Below, piece after piece: positions 7,279-15,310 of a stretch of 34,404 bases of DNA (within the stretch, counting starts at the first letter, position 1; each line of letters opens with the position of its first letter). The translations under genes and the position numbers were made by a program. A model generated the notes under the pieces. It saw only the letters and a program-made list of their open reading frames with translations. It searched no databases and was not told the DNA's origin. Origin of the DNA: Alphaproteobacteria bacterium (lineage in GTDB: Bacteria; Pseudomonadota; Alphaproteobacteria; UBA8366; Aestuariispiraceae); the NCBI GenBank assembly GCA_006844765.1, contig SPJV01000015.1, positions 1-34,404 of the forward strand, written 5' to 3'.

Positions 7279-8427
7279 CTACTCTGTCAGGTCGTCCCAG
7301 AATTCTTTTACCTTGGAGAAGAAACCGTCGGTTTCCGGGCTGGTGGGTTTGCCGCCGCCGGATTTGCGGAATTCTTCCAGGAGTTCGCGTTGCCGCTTGG
7401 TCAGGTTCTGAGGCGTTTCCACGGCGGTTTCGATATACATATCGCCGCGTCGATCCTGGCGGAGGACAGACATGCCCTTGCCGCGCAGACGGAATTGTTG
7501 GCCGGTCTGCGTCCCGTCGGGAATTTTGACCTTGGCGCGGCCGCCATCGATGGTCGGAACCTCGATATCCCCGCCCAGTGCTGCATCAGCCATGGAGATC
7601 GGCACCCGGCAGAAGATATTGCTATCCTGCCTTTGGAAAATCCGGTGCGGTGCAATCGACAGGAAGATGTAGAGATCACCCGCCGGCGCGCCCCGCAGTC
7701 CTGCCTCTCCCTCACCGGAAAGGCGGATGCGGGTTCCCTCATCCACCCCTTTGGGGATGTTGACCGACAGGGTCTTTTCCTTGTGCATCCGGCCTGAGCC
7801 CGAACATTTCTTGCATGGCTTGTCGATGCGCATGCCCTGTCCCTGACAGGTCGGGCAAGTGCGTTCGATGGTGAAGATACCTTGGCTGGCGCGGACTTTT
7901 CCCGCCCCGCCGCAGGTGCCGCAGGCAACCGGTTTTGCACCGTCTTCACCACCCGTGCCATCACAAGCATCGCAGGGAGTGGAGGTCGGCACCTTGATAT
8001 CGATGTTTCGACCGTGGAACGCATCTTCCAGCGAGATTTCGAGATTGTAGCGTTGATCGGCGCCACGGTTGTTCTGCTGGCGACCGCCCCGGCCACCGCT
8101 GCCGCCCATGAAGTCGCCGAACATCTCTTCAAAGATATCCGTGAAACTGCCGAAGCCGCCACCGCCGCCACCGGGATGGAAACCGCCGCCCATGCCGCCC
8201 TGTTCAAAGGCTTCATGGCCAAAGCGGTCATAGGCAGCGCGCTTATCGGAGTCCTTCAGGACCTCATAAGCCTCACCAATTTCCTTGAACTTCGCTTCCG
8301 CTTTCTCATCGCCCGGGTTCTTATCCGGGTGATACTGCATCGCAAGCTTGCGGTAGGCGCTTTTCAAGGCTGCGGCATCCGCACCCTTATCGCAGCCCAA
8401 TACTTCATAATAGTCGCGTTTCGACAT
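7279..8427 (-). CDS. dnaJ: Co-chaperone DnaJ (Hsp40)
   Basis: A 382-residue full-length type I DnaJ. The J domain (about 1-70) has HPD at 33-35, which stimulates DnaK ATPase. A Gly/Phe-rich linker (about 76-120) is followed by the zinc domain with four CxxCxGxG repeats starting at Cys152, Cys169, Cys191 and Cys205. The C-terminal substrate-binding and dimerisation domains complete the protein. It lies 62 nt downstream of dnaK, in the same direction. A stem-loop in the gap may tune the ratio of the two proteins. Confidence 0.98.
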   Translation of the reverse strand: MSKRDYYEVLGCDKGADAAALKSAYRKLAMQYHPDKNPGDEKAEAKFKEIGEAYEVLKDSDKRAAYDRFGHEAFEQGGMGGGFHPGGGGGGFGSFTDIFEEMFGDFMGGSGGRGGRQQNNRGADQRYNLEISLEDAFHGRNIDIKVPTSTPCDACDGTGGEDGAKPVACGTCGGAGKVRASQGIFTIERTCPTCQGQGMRIDKPCKKCSGSGRMHKEKTLSVNIPKGVDEGTRIRLSGEGEAGLRGAPAGDLYIFLSIAPHRIFQRQDSNIFCRVPISMADAALGGDIEVPTIDGGRAKVKIPDGTQTGQQFRLRGKGMSVLRQDRRGDMYIETAVETPQNLTKRQRELLEEFRKSGGGKPTSPETDGFFSKVKEFWDDLTE

Positions 8428-8454
8428 GACGTCGGCCCTTCCCGAAAGAAAGCA

Positions 8455-8480
8455 GCCTCGCCCCTACCAAGGAGCGAGGC
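8455..8480 (-). other. Stem-loop in the dnaK-dnaJ intergenic gap
   Basis: On the transcribed strand GCCTCGCTCC and GGGGCGAGGC form a 10-bp stem with one G-U pair and a TTGGTA loop, followed by a pyrimidine/T-rich stretch (TGCTTTCTTTC). It lies between the dnaK stop and the dnaJ start. It could act as a partial terminator or as a 3' stability element for dnaK mRNA, either of which would lower dnaJ relative to dnaK. Confidence 0.6.
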
Positions 8481-8489
8481 CGGCTTGCC

Positions 8490-10430
8490 TTAGGATTTGT
8501 TTTTGCCGTTGTCGTCGACTTCTTCGAAGTCGGCATCGACCACGCCATCATCGGCTTTCGCCTGTTCAGCATCCGCGCCTTCGGCGCCACCCATATCCGG
8601 ACCGGCTTCTCCACCGGCTTCGGCTTGAGCCGCCTTGTAGACCGCTTCCCCAAGCTTCATGGAAGCCTGACCAAGCGCTTCGGTCTTCGCCTTGATGTCC
8701 TCAAGATCCTCGCCTTCCTTGGCAGTCTTAAGTTCTTCAACGGCGGTTTCGATGCCCGACTTTTCTTCAGCCGACAGGGCTTCGCCATGTTCGGCCAGCG
8801 AGGATTCAGTGCTATGGACCAAGCTGTCCGCCTGGTTCTTGGCTTCAACCAGATCACGGCGAAGCTTGTCTTCTTCCGCGTTGGCTTCCGCTTCCTGAAC
8901 CATCCGTTCGATCTCGCTATCATCGAGCCCCCCGGAGGCCTGAATGCGGATCTGCTGTTCCTTACCGGTGCCCTTGTCCTTGGCTGAGACATTCACGATG
9001 CCATTCGCATCAATGTCGAACGTCACCTCAATCTGCGGGACGCCGCGCGGGGCGGACGGAATACCGACCAGATCGAACTGGCCGAGGACCTTGTTATCCG
9101 CCGCCATTTCACGCTCACCCTGGAAGACCCGGATGGTCACCGCCGACTGATTGTCTTCAGCAGTGGAGAATACCTGGGACTTCTTGGTCGGGATCGTCGT
9201 GTTGCGGTCGATCAGGCGGGTGAAGACCCCACCCAGCGTCTCAATACCAAGCGAAAGCGGCGTCACATCCAGCAACAGAACGTCCTTGACGTCACCCTGC
9301 AGGACACCGGCCTGGATCGCAGCACCGATGGCGACGACTTCATCCGGGTTCACACCGCGATGCGGATCACGGCCAAAGAATTCCTTAACAACTTCGATGA
9401 CCTTCGGCATTCGGGTCATACCGCCGACCAGAATGACTTCGTCAATTTCGGAAGCCTTCAGGCCCGCATCTTTCAGCGCCGCTTTACACGGGCCGATGGT
9501 GCGTTTCACCAGATCGCCAACCAGCGCTTCAAGCTTGGAGCGCGACAGTTTGATGTTGAGGTGCTTCGGGCCCGACTGATCCGCCGTGATGAAGGGCAGA
9601 TTGACGTCAGTTTGAGAGGCAGAGGAAAGCTCGATCTTCGCCTTTTCCGCTGCTTCCTTAAGGCGTTGCAGGGCCAGACGATCCTCGCGCAGATCAATGG
9701 TCTGCTCTTTTTTGAACTCATCTGCCAGGTAATCGATGATCGTATGGTCGAAGTCTTCCCCGCCCAGGAACGTATCGCCATTGGTCGACTTCACTTCGAA
9801 GACGCCATCGCCGATTTCCAGAACGGAAACATCAAAGGTACCACCGCCAAGGTCATAGACCGCGATGGTCCCGCTGCCCTTCTTCTCCAACCCGTAGGCG
9901 AGGGCGGCAGCCGTCGGTTCGTTGATGATACGCAGCACTTCCAGGCCCGCGATCTTACCGGCATCCTTGGTCGCCTGACGCTGACTGTCATTGAAGTACG
10001 CGGGGACCGTGATGACGGCCTGATCGACCGTCTCGCCCAGATAGGCTTCTGCGGTTTCCTTCATCTTCTGCAGCGTGAAGGCGGAGATTTGCGACGGCGC
10101 ATATTTCTCGCCACGCGCTTCGACCCAGGCATCGCCATTATCGGCCTTAACAATCTGGAACGGCGCGGTCTTGATGTCTTTCTTGACTTCCGCATCCGTG
10201 AAGCGCCGCCCGATCAGGCGCTTGATCGCATAGAGCGTGTTTTCCGGGTTTGTCACTGCCTGACGCTTGGCGGAATGGCCAACCAGCCGCTCGCCATCAT
10301 CGGTAAAAGCCACCATGGAGGGCGTCGTGCGCGCGCCTTCGGCGTTTTCGATCACCTTGGCGGAGGAACCTTCCATCACCGCGACACAGGAGTTCGTGGT
10401 GCCCAAGTCGATACCAATAACCTTACCCAT
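8490..10430 (-). CDS. dnaK: Molecular chaperone DnaK (Hsp70)
   Basis: A 646-residue Hsp70 of usual length. The ATPase domain begins MGKVIGIDLGTTNSCVAV (phosphate loop 1) and contains AVITVPAYFNDSQRQATKDA and the IAVYDLGGGTFDVSVLEI phosphate-2 region. The linker VLLLDVTPLSLGIETLGG leads into the substrate-binding domain. The Gly/Ala-rich C-terminus ends in an acidic tail. A strong ribosome binding site (GAAGGAGG) lies close to the ATG. The mRNA is predicted to start about 140 nt upstream at an RpoH promoter, and dnaJ follows in the same direction. Confidence 0.99.
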   Translation of the reverse strand: MGKVIGIDLGTTNSCVAVMEGSSAKVIENAEGARTTPSMVAFTDDGERLVGHSAKRQAVTNPENTLYAIKRLIGRRFTDAEVKKDIKTAPFQIVKADNGDAWVEARGEKYAPSQISAFTLQKMKETAEAYLGETVDQAVITVPAYFNDSQRQATKDAGKIAGLEVLRIINEPTAAALAYGLEKKGSGTIAVYDLGGGTFDVSVLEIGDGVFEVKSTNGDTFLGGEDFDHTIIDYLADEFKKEQTIDLREDRLALQRLKEAAEKAKIELSSASQTDVNLPFITADQSGPKHLNIKLSRSKLEALVGDLVKRTIGPCKAALKDAGLKASEIDEVILVGGMTRMPKVIEVVKEFFGRDPHRGVNPDEVVAIGAAIQAGVLQGDVKDVLLLDVTPLSLGIETLGGVFTRLIDRNTTIPTKKSQVFSTAEDNQSAVTIRVFQGEREMAADNKVLGQFDLVGIPSAPRGVPQIEVTFDIDANGIVNVSAKDKGTGKEQQIRIQASGGLDDSEIERMVQEAEANAEEDKLRRDLVEAKNQADSLVHSTESSLAEHGEALSAEEKSGIETAVEELKTAKEGEDLEDIKAKTEALGQASMKLGEAVYKAAQAEAGGEAGPDMGGAEGADAEQAKADDGVVDADFEEVDDNGKNKS

Positions 10431-10575
10431 TACTCAATCCTCCTTCAGAAGCCGGTTCCATAGCCCTTAATGACTGCGGGGACCTGCGGTGCAGCATCCC
10501 ACAAGGGAACCTCTCCGGTTAACGTGGACCCCAGCGAGAATACATCCATCAGCCGGGGAATTCGGTTTCGCGGGG

Positions 10576-10605
10576 TATATAGGCAGCATAGCCAGAGGGT
10601 GCAAG
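10576..10605 (-). promoter_or_regulatory. Heat-shock (RpoH, sigma-32) promoter of dnaK-dnaJ
   Basis: Read on the minus strand, CTTG (10605-10602) is followed after exactly 18 bp by CCTATATA (10583-10576). This matches the alphaproteobacterial RpoH pattern of CTTG, 17-18 bp, then CYTATNT. It lies about 145 bp before the dnaK ATG and directly downstream of the preceding small gene, leaving a long untranslated leader. Confidence 0.75.
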
Positions 10606-10634
10606 GGGTTGCAGGAGATTGTGAGCGTTGGAGA

Positions 10635-10973
10635 CTACCCGGATTTGCGCCCAATCCGAAGGGCTTCCTTCGCTATATCGGTCAGAGCCGCGGTCGGTGG
10701 CTGGACCTTACCGCTAAATTCAACCTGATCAGGAGACAGCGTGGTCGCTAACGCGGTGAATTTGTCGGCGTCTGGTCGCGCACTTCCGTCAGGCAAGTCC
10801 TTCCGAAAGAGCTCGATATCCGCGTTGGAGATTCTGCCCAATTCTTCAACACTAAGATACGCCTCATATCCTAAGAACCCGAGAACCCCAAAGGCCATCG
10901 CGGCGGCGAACAAAAAAACATAGCTCCAGCGCCGTATTCGAGCGGCGCGGGTGATAAGCTGGTCGAAGCACAA
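10635..10973 (-). CDS. Hypothetical single-pass membrane protein
   Basis: About 112 residues. One transmembrane helix (about residues 15-36, SYVFLFAAAMAFGVLGFLGYEA) is preceded by an Arg-rich stretch (RAARIRRW). This predicts a cytoplasmic N-terminus and an outside C-terminal tail of about 75 residues. No family is recognised. The frame contains no ATG or GTG start; a TTG at 10973 with GGAAG nine bases upstream is the best candidate. The frame stays open upstream to a TAG near 11067, so the start is uncertain. It lies upstream of dnaK in the same direction, with a large inverted repeat just before it. Confidence 0.45.
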   Translation of the reverse strand: MCFDQLITRAARIRRWSYVFLFAAAMAFGVLGFLGYEAYLSVEELGRISNADIELFRKDLPDGSARPDADKFTALATTLSPDQVEFSGKVQPPTAALTDIAKEALRIGRKSG

Positions 10974-11028
10974 AGCGGGATCTTCCGCGCATAGCAGTAA
11001 TCCGGCCTTTTGGCGACGCCACCCGGTA

Positions 11029-11080
11029 TTGCTCCATACCTATCAGAAATAGTTGTGTATTACTGATAGGTATGGAGCAA
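11029..11080. repeat. Perfect 18-bp inverted repeat with 16-nt spacer
   Basis: TTGCTCCATACCTATCAG (11029-11046) is repeated inverted without mismatch at 11063-11080. It lies in the divergent gap between the small membrane protein gene and the RNA methyltransferase gene. There is no T-run on either side, so a terminator is unlikely. It could be a double operator for a dimeric regulator, a cruciform, or a hairpin in the methyltransferase leader. Confidence 0.75.
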
Positions 11081-11147
11081 GAATTTGGCAGCGGACGCTG
11101 GGCGTGATAGGTCCACCCCCGTCACCCAGATCAATACAGGATCACCC

Positions 11148-11687
11148 ATGGCCCAACGTGGTTATTTCGCCCTCGGCGTTGAAGGGATTACGAAGCCCCG
11201 GAACGCCGGTTCTCTGTTCCGCACGGCGCATGCCTTTGGGGCGAGCTTCGTGTTTGCGATAGCGCCGAATATCCCGCTGCGGGAACTCCATGGGTCCGAT
11301 ACCTCCAAGACCGCCGGTCATGTCCCGCTCTATGAATATGACACACCGGCAGAGCTTGATCTGCCGCGTGGTTGCCGGATGGTCGGGATTGAGTTTCTGG
11401 ACGATGCGGTCACTTTGCCGAGCTTTCGCCACCCGGAACGCGCTGCCTATGTCTTGGGATCCGAGCGCGGGTCTTTGTCGCCAGCCCTGCTGGAACGTTG
11501 CGACTTTACCATCAAGGTCCCAACCTCCTTCTGCATCAATGTCAGTGTTGCCGGCGCCATTGTTCTCTATGACCGGATGATCAGCCGGGGACGGTTTGCC
11601 GAACGCCCTGTGAAGCCGGGCGGGCCGATCAGTGCATTGCCCGACCATGTTCATGGTGGCCCCGTGTTGCGTCGCCTGGATCGCTAG
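11148..11687 (+). CDS. SpoU/TrmH family RNA 2'-O-methyltransferase
   Basis: A 179-residue single-domain SPOUT methyltransferase, which uses SAM and a trefoil knot to methylate ribose in tRNA or rRNA. Motif 1 is KPRNAGSLFRTAHAFGA near the N-terminus (the Asn and Arg are the conserved catalytic ones). Motif 2 is YVLGSERGSL and motif 3 is INVSVAGAIVLYDR. I chose the ATG at 11148 (MAQRGYFALGVEG), which has AGGA upstream. An ATG at 11085 adds 21 residues without family character. The target nucleotide is not predictable. It may head a rightward unit with the following Rid, methyltransferase and ureohydrolase genes, but the 137-bp gap holds a REP-like element. Confidence 0.88.
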   Translation: MAQRGYFALGVEGITKPRNAGSLFRTAHAFGASFVFAIAPNIPLRELHGSDTSKTAGHVPLYEYDTPAELDLPRGCRMVGIEFLDDAVTLPSFRHPERAAYVLGSERGSLSPALLERCDFTIKVPTSFCINVSVAGAIVLYDRMISRGRFAERPVKPGGPISALPDHVHGGPVLRRLDR

Positions 11688-11725
11688 TCCAAACTTGAAC
11701 CGGCAGATTCCCGTAGACGTCAGCC

Positions 11726-11762
11726 CATCCTTCGAGACGCTGCTGCGCCGCGCCTGAGGATG
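11726..11762. repeat. REP-like palindromic element
   Basis: This imperfect palindrome begins CATCCTTCGAGACGC and ends CCTGAGGATG. It closely resembles a short palindromic repeat scattered in intergenic regions of many alphaproteobacterial genomes. One copy is seen in this window, between the RNA methyltransferase and Rid-family genes. Confidence 0.55.
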
Positions 11763-11824
11763 CGGCAAGATATGGCAGAATATCAGGCACGCATATTCGG
11801 CTCGCTAGTCAGGAAGGCAAAACG

Positions 11825-12208
11825 ATGGAATTTCTGAAACCCGCCGGCATGGCGCCGCCAGCCTCGAACTATTCTCATGGGGTTGTGGTGACGGCGAATG
11901 CGCGACGGCTGATCATCTCCGGCCAGATCGGCGCGAAACCTGACGGCACGATACCGGAGAGCTGCGAAGAACAGATGCATGCCTGTTGGTCCAATATTTT
12001 CCGTGTCCTCGAAGACGCGGGCATGACAAAATCAAATCTCGCGAAGGTGACAGTGTTGCTAACTGATCCGGATGATGTCGGGCTCTACCGGGATGTCCGG
12101 GACAGTGTCTTGGACGGTCATGCCGCCGCGTCGACCTTGATCGTTGTAAGGGGTCTTGCGTCACCCGCTTTAAAAGTTGAGATCGAAGCCGAAGCAATCG
12201 CTGAATAG
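11825..12208 (+). CDS. Rid family (YjgF/YER057c/UK114) protein lacking the usual arginine
   Basis: A 127-residue protein of normal Rid length. It has the ISGQIGAKPDGTIPESCEEQMHACW segment, the NLAKVTVLLTDPDDVGLYRDV core and a C-terminal KVEIEAEAIAE strand. RidA hydrolyses reactive enamines and imines and needs an arginine in a PAR(S/T) motif before the last strand. Here that position reads AAST, so the arginine is absent. It is probably not a canonical RidA deaminase and may act on another small molecule. It lies 14 bp before a methyltransferase and upstream of a ureohydrolase, which suggests a shared pathway. Confidence 0.87.
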   Translation: MEFLKPAGMAPPASNYSHGVVVTANARRLIISGQIGAKPDGTIPESCEEQMHACWSNIFRVLEDAGMTKSNLAKVTVLLTDPDDVGLYRDVRDSVLDGHAAASTLIVVRGLASPALKVEIEAEAIAE

Positions 12209-12222
12209 GAAAGTCGGGAAAC

Positions 12223-13005
12223 ATGGTTGAAGTGCATTATCCAAAGACCTTCACCGACGGGCTTGAGGCCATATGGGGAGAGGGATTTCTCTCCCCCGGT
12301 GGACCTGCTGAAGTTGCCAAGATGCTGGAAGGCTCGGATCTGAACAATCATTGGGTTCTCGATATCGGCTGCGGGCTCGGCGGTGTCGATGTGTTGCTGG
12401 TCGAAGAACATGGTGCCGACCGGGTGGTTGGGATCGATATCGAACCGCAATTGGTCAGCGCCGCTACAACCCTGATCAACCGCCGGGGCTTGATCGACCA
12501 AATCGCAATCGAACTGGTGCAGCCTGGCCCGCTGCCATTCGAAGACGAATACTTCGACACGGTCTTCTCCAAGGATGCGTTGCTGCATATCGCGGATAAA
12601 CCGGCACTCTATGCCGAAATCCTCCGTGTCCTGAAGCCCGGCGGGCGTTTCGTGGGCTCCGACTGGCTGAGCGACCAGGTTTACAGCGACACTGTTCCCG
12701 AAAGCCTGGCGAAATGGAGCGCGGTTACCGGTCTGGAAAATGTCGTCTGGACACCGGCTGATCATGCCGCAGAAACGATGCGGGCCGCAGGCTTCACCGC
12801 CGTTGAGACGAATGACCGCAACGAATGGTACATCGGTGAATTGGCCAAGGAAGAAGCCTTGGTAACCCATGACTACGCCGGTCTGGTTGCAGAGGTTGGG
12901 GAGGAAGTCGCCCGCACCCGCCGTGCAAGCCTCGCGGCCAGGGCGCCCGCCGTTCGCGACGGATATTTGCGCCCAACCCATATACGCGCGCAGAAGCCTG
13001 CATAG
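12223..13005 (+). CDS. Class I SAM-dependent methyltransferase, phosphoethanolamine-methyltransferase-like
   Basis: A 260-residue methyltransferase. Motif I is VLDIGCGLGG (45-54), the acidic ribose-binding residue lies in VVGIDIEP, and later strands include FDTVFSKDALLHI and EILRVLKPGGRFVGSDW. The N-terminal WGEGFLSPGGPAEVAKML segment and the FSKDALLHI motif recall phosphoethanolamine or small amine N-methyltransferases. The substrate is inferred only from this general likeness. It lies 14 bp after the Rid gene and 26 bp before the ureohydrolase, so the three are probably co-transcribed. Confidence 0.85.
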   Translation: MVEVHYPKTFTDGLEAIWGEGFLSPGGPAEVAKMLEGSDLNNHWVLDIGCGLGGVDVLLVEEHGADRVVGIDIEPQLVSAATTLINRRGLIDQIAIELVQPGPLPFEDEYFDTVFSKDALLHIADKPALYAEILRVLKPGGRFVGSDWLSDQVYSDTVPESLAKWSAVTGLENVVWTPADHAAETMRAAGFTAVETNDRNEWYIGELAKEEALVTHDYAGLVAEVGEEVARTRRASLAARAPAVRDGYLRPTHIRAQKPA

Positions 13006-13031
13006 AACCTATTAAAGACCAGGGGGAACCA

Positions 13032-14033
13032 ATGTCTGAGGATGACCTGAACCCGACAGACCGCATGATGGTGGACAGCCTTTATTGGTGGGGAGTACCG
13101 ACGCTTTTCCGCTGCCCGCATGATCCTGATCCGGCGGCCTGTGATATTGCCCTGGTCGGCGTGCCCCATTCGACCGGAAATGGGACGACCGAGCATGATC
13201 AGCATCTGGGCCCGCGTTCCGTCCGCGATGTCTCTGCCTTGGCGAGAAAGGTCCATATGGACTTTGAAATCGATCCCTGGGCGATGGCGCGCATTCATGA
13301 TCTGGGCGACGTCCCCTTGCCGGAGCTGAACGATAATGAAGCCTCGGTCCAACGGATGACCGACTTCTACAAGCGGATCGATGCCGCCGGGTGTCGGCCG
13401 GTTTCAGTTGGTGGGGATCACGCGATCACCGGCGGCATACTCCAGGCGCTCGCCGGGAAGGACGCGCGGCTAACCAATGGCGAAAAGGTCGCTATTTTTC
13501 ATCTGGACGCGCATACCGATGCCTATGCATCCATCCCGCATTTCTTCGGCGCCTATAAGTCTGCCGCCCATTGGGCCGCCTATCTGGTGGAAGACTGTCA
13601 TGTTGATGCCCATCGATCCGTTCAGGTCGGCATGCGTGGAAATCCCAGAACATTGGATTGGCGTCAGCCGAGTGTCGAGCTGGGCTATGAGATGATCACA
13701 ATCGATCGTTATCGGGAAATGGGCCCCGACGCGGTTGTTGAGACGATCCGGAAGCGCGCCGGTGATGGCCCCGTATACATCACCTTGGATCTCGATTGCT
13801 TTGATACCCTCGTGGCGCCGGGTGTCGCCAATCTGGAGGTGGGCGTCCAAGGCTTCCAGGTTGATGAGGTCATGCAGATGCTTCGCGGTCTTCGAGGGCT
13901 CGATATTATTGGCGGCGATGTCGTGTGCCTGATGCCGCCAAAGGACAGCCCGAACAAACAAACGAGCCACCTTGCTGCTGCCTGTATGTTTGAAATGATC
14001 AGCCTTATTGCCGATCGCATCGGCACTGACTAG
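13032..14033 (+). CDS. Atypical ureohydrolase (agmatinase/arginase superfamily)
   Basis: A 333-residue protein of the manganese ureohydrolase superfamily. All six metal ligands can be placed: His130 (GGDH), Asp159/His161/Asp163 (DAHTD), and Asp253/Asp255 (DLDCFD). Other conserved positions differ. The usual DxDxxDP motif ends in Thr instead of Pro. The following GTGTPE-like loop is replaced by GVANLEVGV. The Glu that contacts the guanidinium group in classical members (DVVEV) is Cys299 (DVVCLMP). The enzyme is probably active but on an unusual guanidino or related compound. GGGGGAA lies just before the ATG. It follows the Rid and methyltransferase genes. Confidence 0.88.
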   Translation: MSEDDLNPTDRMMVDSLYWWGVPTLFRCPHDPDPAACDIALVGVPHSTGNGTTEHDQHLGPRSVRDVSALARKVHMDFEIDPWAMARIHDLGDVPLPELNDNEASVQRMTDFYKRIDAAGCRPVSVGGDHAITGGILQALAGKDARLTNGEKVAIFHLDAHTDAYASIPHFFGAYKSAAHWAAYLVEDCHVDAHRSVQVGMRGNPRTLDWRQPSVELGYEMITIDRYREMGPDAVVETIRKRAGDGPVYITLDLDCFDTLVAPGVANLEVGVQGFQVDEVMQMLRGLRGLDIIGGDVVCLMPPKDSPNKQTSHLAAACMFEMISLIADRIGTD

Positions 14034-14050
14034 CGGCGCGGCGATTTCGG

Positions 14051-14788
14051 ATGGCGAAACTTAGAGCCGATCAGGCATTGGTGGATCGTGGGTTGGTGGA
14101 GACCCGCAGCAAGGCCCAAGCGCTTGTCATGGCCGGCAAGGTGTTTTCCGGCGAAAAGCGGATAGAAAAGCCAGGCCAACCGATCAAGGATGAAGCGCCG
14201 CTGGATGTGCGCGGACAGGATCACCCCTGGGTCAGTCGCGGCGGATTGAAGCTGGAGAAAGGGCTGAATCACTTCGGGATCGACGTCACCGGGATGACGG
14301 GGCTGGATATTGGCGCCTCAACCGGCGGATTCACGGATGTGCTGCTCAGCCGGGGGGCATCCCATGTGACAGCGGTCGATGTCGGTCGCGGCCAGTTGCA
14401 CTGGAAGCTGCGCCAGGATGACCGTGTGACGGTTCTGGAAAGCACGAATGCCCGAAACTTAACAGACTCAGAAGTCCCCGACCCCGTTGGGATCATCGTC
14501 TGCGATGCCAGTTTCATCGGACTTGAGAAGGTCTTGGACGTACCGCTGCAGTTCGCTGCCCCCGGTGCCTGGCTGGTCGGCTTGGTCAAGCCACAGTTCC
14601 AAGTCGGGCGCGGCGAGGTTGGCAAGGGCGGTGTCGTGCGCGACCCGGCTTTGCATCAAAGGGTCTGCGCAGAGGCCATGGATTGGCTCGCCGCCAGAGC
14701 TGGATGGCGGGTCCTCGGAATCGCCGAAAGCCCCATCACCGGGCCGCAAGGCAATGTCGAGTTCCTGCTGGGCGGACGATTGGTGTAG
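14051..14788 (+). CDS. tlyA: TlyA family rRNA methyltransferase (putative hemolysin)
   Basis: A 245-residue protein with an N-terminal S4 RNA-binding domain (about 1-60, LRADQALVDRGLVETRSKAQALVMAGKV) and an FtsJ-type methyltransferase domain. VSRGGLKLEKGL, LDIGASTGGFTDVLL, VKPQFQVGRGEV and NVEFLLGG carry the expected Lys-Asp-Lys-Glu catalytic residues. In other bacteria TlyA 2'-O-methylates 16S, and in some species 23S, rRNA. In many alphaproteobacteria the gene follows dxs or xseB; here it follows the ureohydrolase by 17 bp. It converges with the GNAT gene, stop codons seven bases apart. Confidence 0.93.
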   Translation: MAKLRADQALVDRGLVETRSKAQALVMAGKVFSGEKRIEKPGQPIKDEAPLDVRGQDHPWVSRGGLKLEKGLNHFGIDVTGMTGLDIGASTGGFTDVLLSRGASHVTAVDVGRGQLHWKLRQDDRVTVLESTNARNLTDSEVPDPVGIIVCDASFIGLEKVLDVPLQFAAPGAWLVGLVKPQFQVGRGEVGKGGVVRDPALHQRVCAEAMDWLAARAGWRVLGIAESPITGPQGNVEFLLGGRLV

Positions 14789-14794
14789 AGTGGA

Positions 14795-15310
14795 CTAACG
14801 CCGCCGCCGGCGCATTAGGACCTCGTCGAGACTCGCATCTGGTGTTCTGAGCGCATCCGGCTCGGTGCCATAGGCCTCGAATCCATGCTTCTCGTAGAAG
14901 GCCCGGGCGCGTGAATTGCTCGCGACCACGGTCAGTAACAGCGTTTCAACTTCCGCTGCAGCCTTTTCGAGAAGGTACACCATCAGGGCATCAGCAGCGC
15001 CTGTCCCCTGTGCCGCGTCGGCCACATACATCGCATAGACATACCCTTTGTGCCGCATCTTCTTAAGGGTTGCGGCAGCGAAGGTTGCAGTTCCGACGAG
15101 CTCTTCACCGTGAAACACGCCCGCGACATGATCCTCCGCAAGCCATGCCGCGTGCAGTCGTGCCGCCTGCGAACGCTCATCGCGTTCGTCCGCCCCGAAA
15201 GCATCTGGAAACCGCCCAAGCGCTTCAAGCCTGAGCCGAGAGAACGCAGTGATGTCTTCCGGCGTCAGACGCCGGACGCGCCAACCCGGTCGATCAGCGC
15301 CCGACAGCAT
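14795..15310 (-). CDS. GNAT family N-acetyltransferase
   Basis: A 171-residue acetyltransferase. The start MLSGADRPGWRVRRLTPEDITAF is chosen because the GNAT fold begins directly after it. It overlaps the end of the gamma-glutamyltransferase-like gene by 17 bp. The acetyl-CoA-binding region is YVYAMYVADAAQGTGAADAL (beta-4 and the pyrophosphate loop, QGTGAA). It is followed by LLTVVASNSRARAFYEKHGF, the classic GNAT C-terminal signature, so the fold is certain. The acceptor is unknown. The C-terminus is very Arg-rich (MRRRRR). Confidence 0.9.
   Translation of the reverse strand: MLSGADRPGWRVRRLTPEDITAFSRLRLEALGRFPDAFGADERDERSQAARLHAAWLAEDHVAGVFHGEELVGTATFAAATLKKMRHKGYVYAMYVADAAQGTGAADALMVYLLEKAAAEVETLLLTVVASNSRARAFYEKHGFEAYGTEPDALRTPDASLDEVLMRRRRR

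Noticed and set aside
9360..10463. Long open frame (367 codons) on the + strand opposite dnaK
   Set aside because: It is the antisense shadow of the highly conserved dnaK coding sequence; no family character, caused by codon bias.
11029..11080. Rho-independent terminator
   Set aside because: No T-run on either strand after the stem, and the spacer is long for a terminator loop.
12118..12981. Open frame of 287 codons on the minus strand opposite the methyltransferase gene
   Set aside because: Shadow of the gene at 12223-13005, which has clear methyltransferase motifs.
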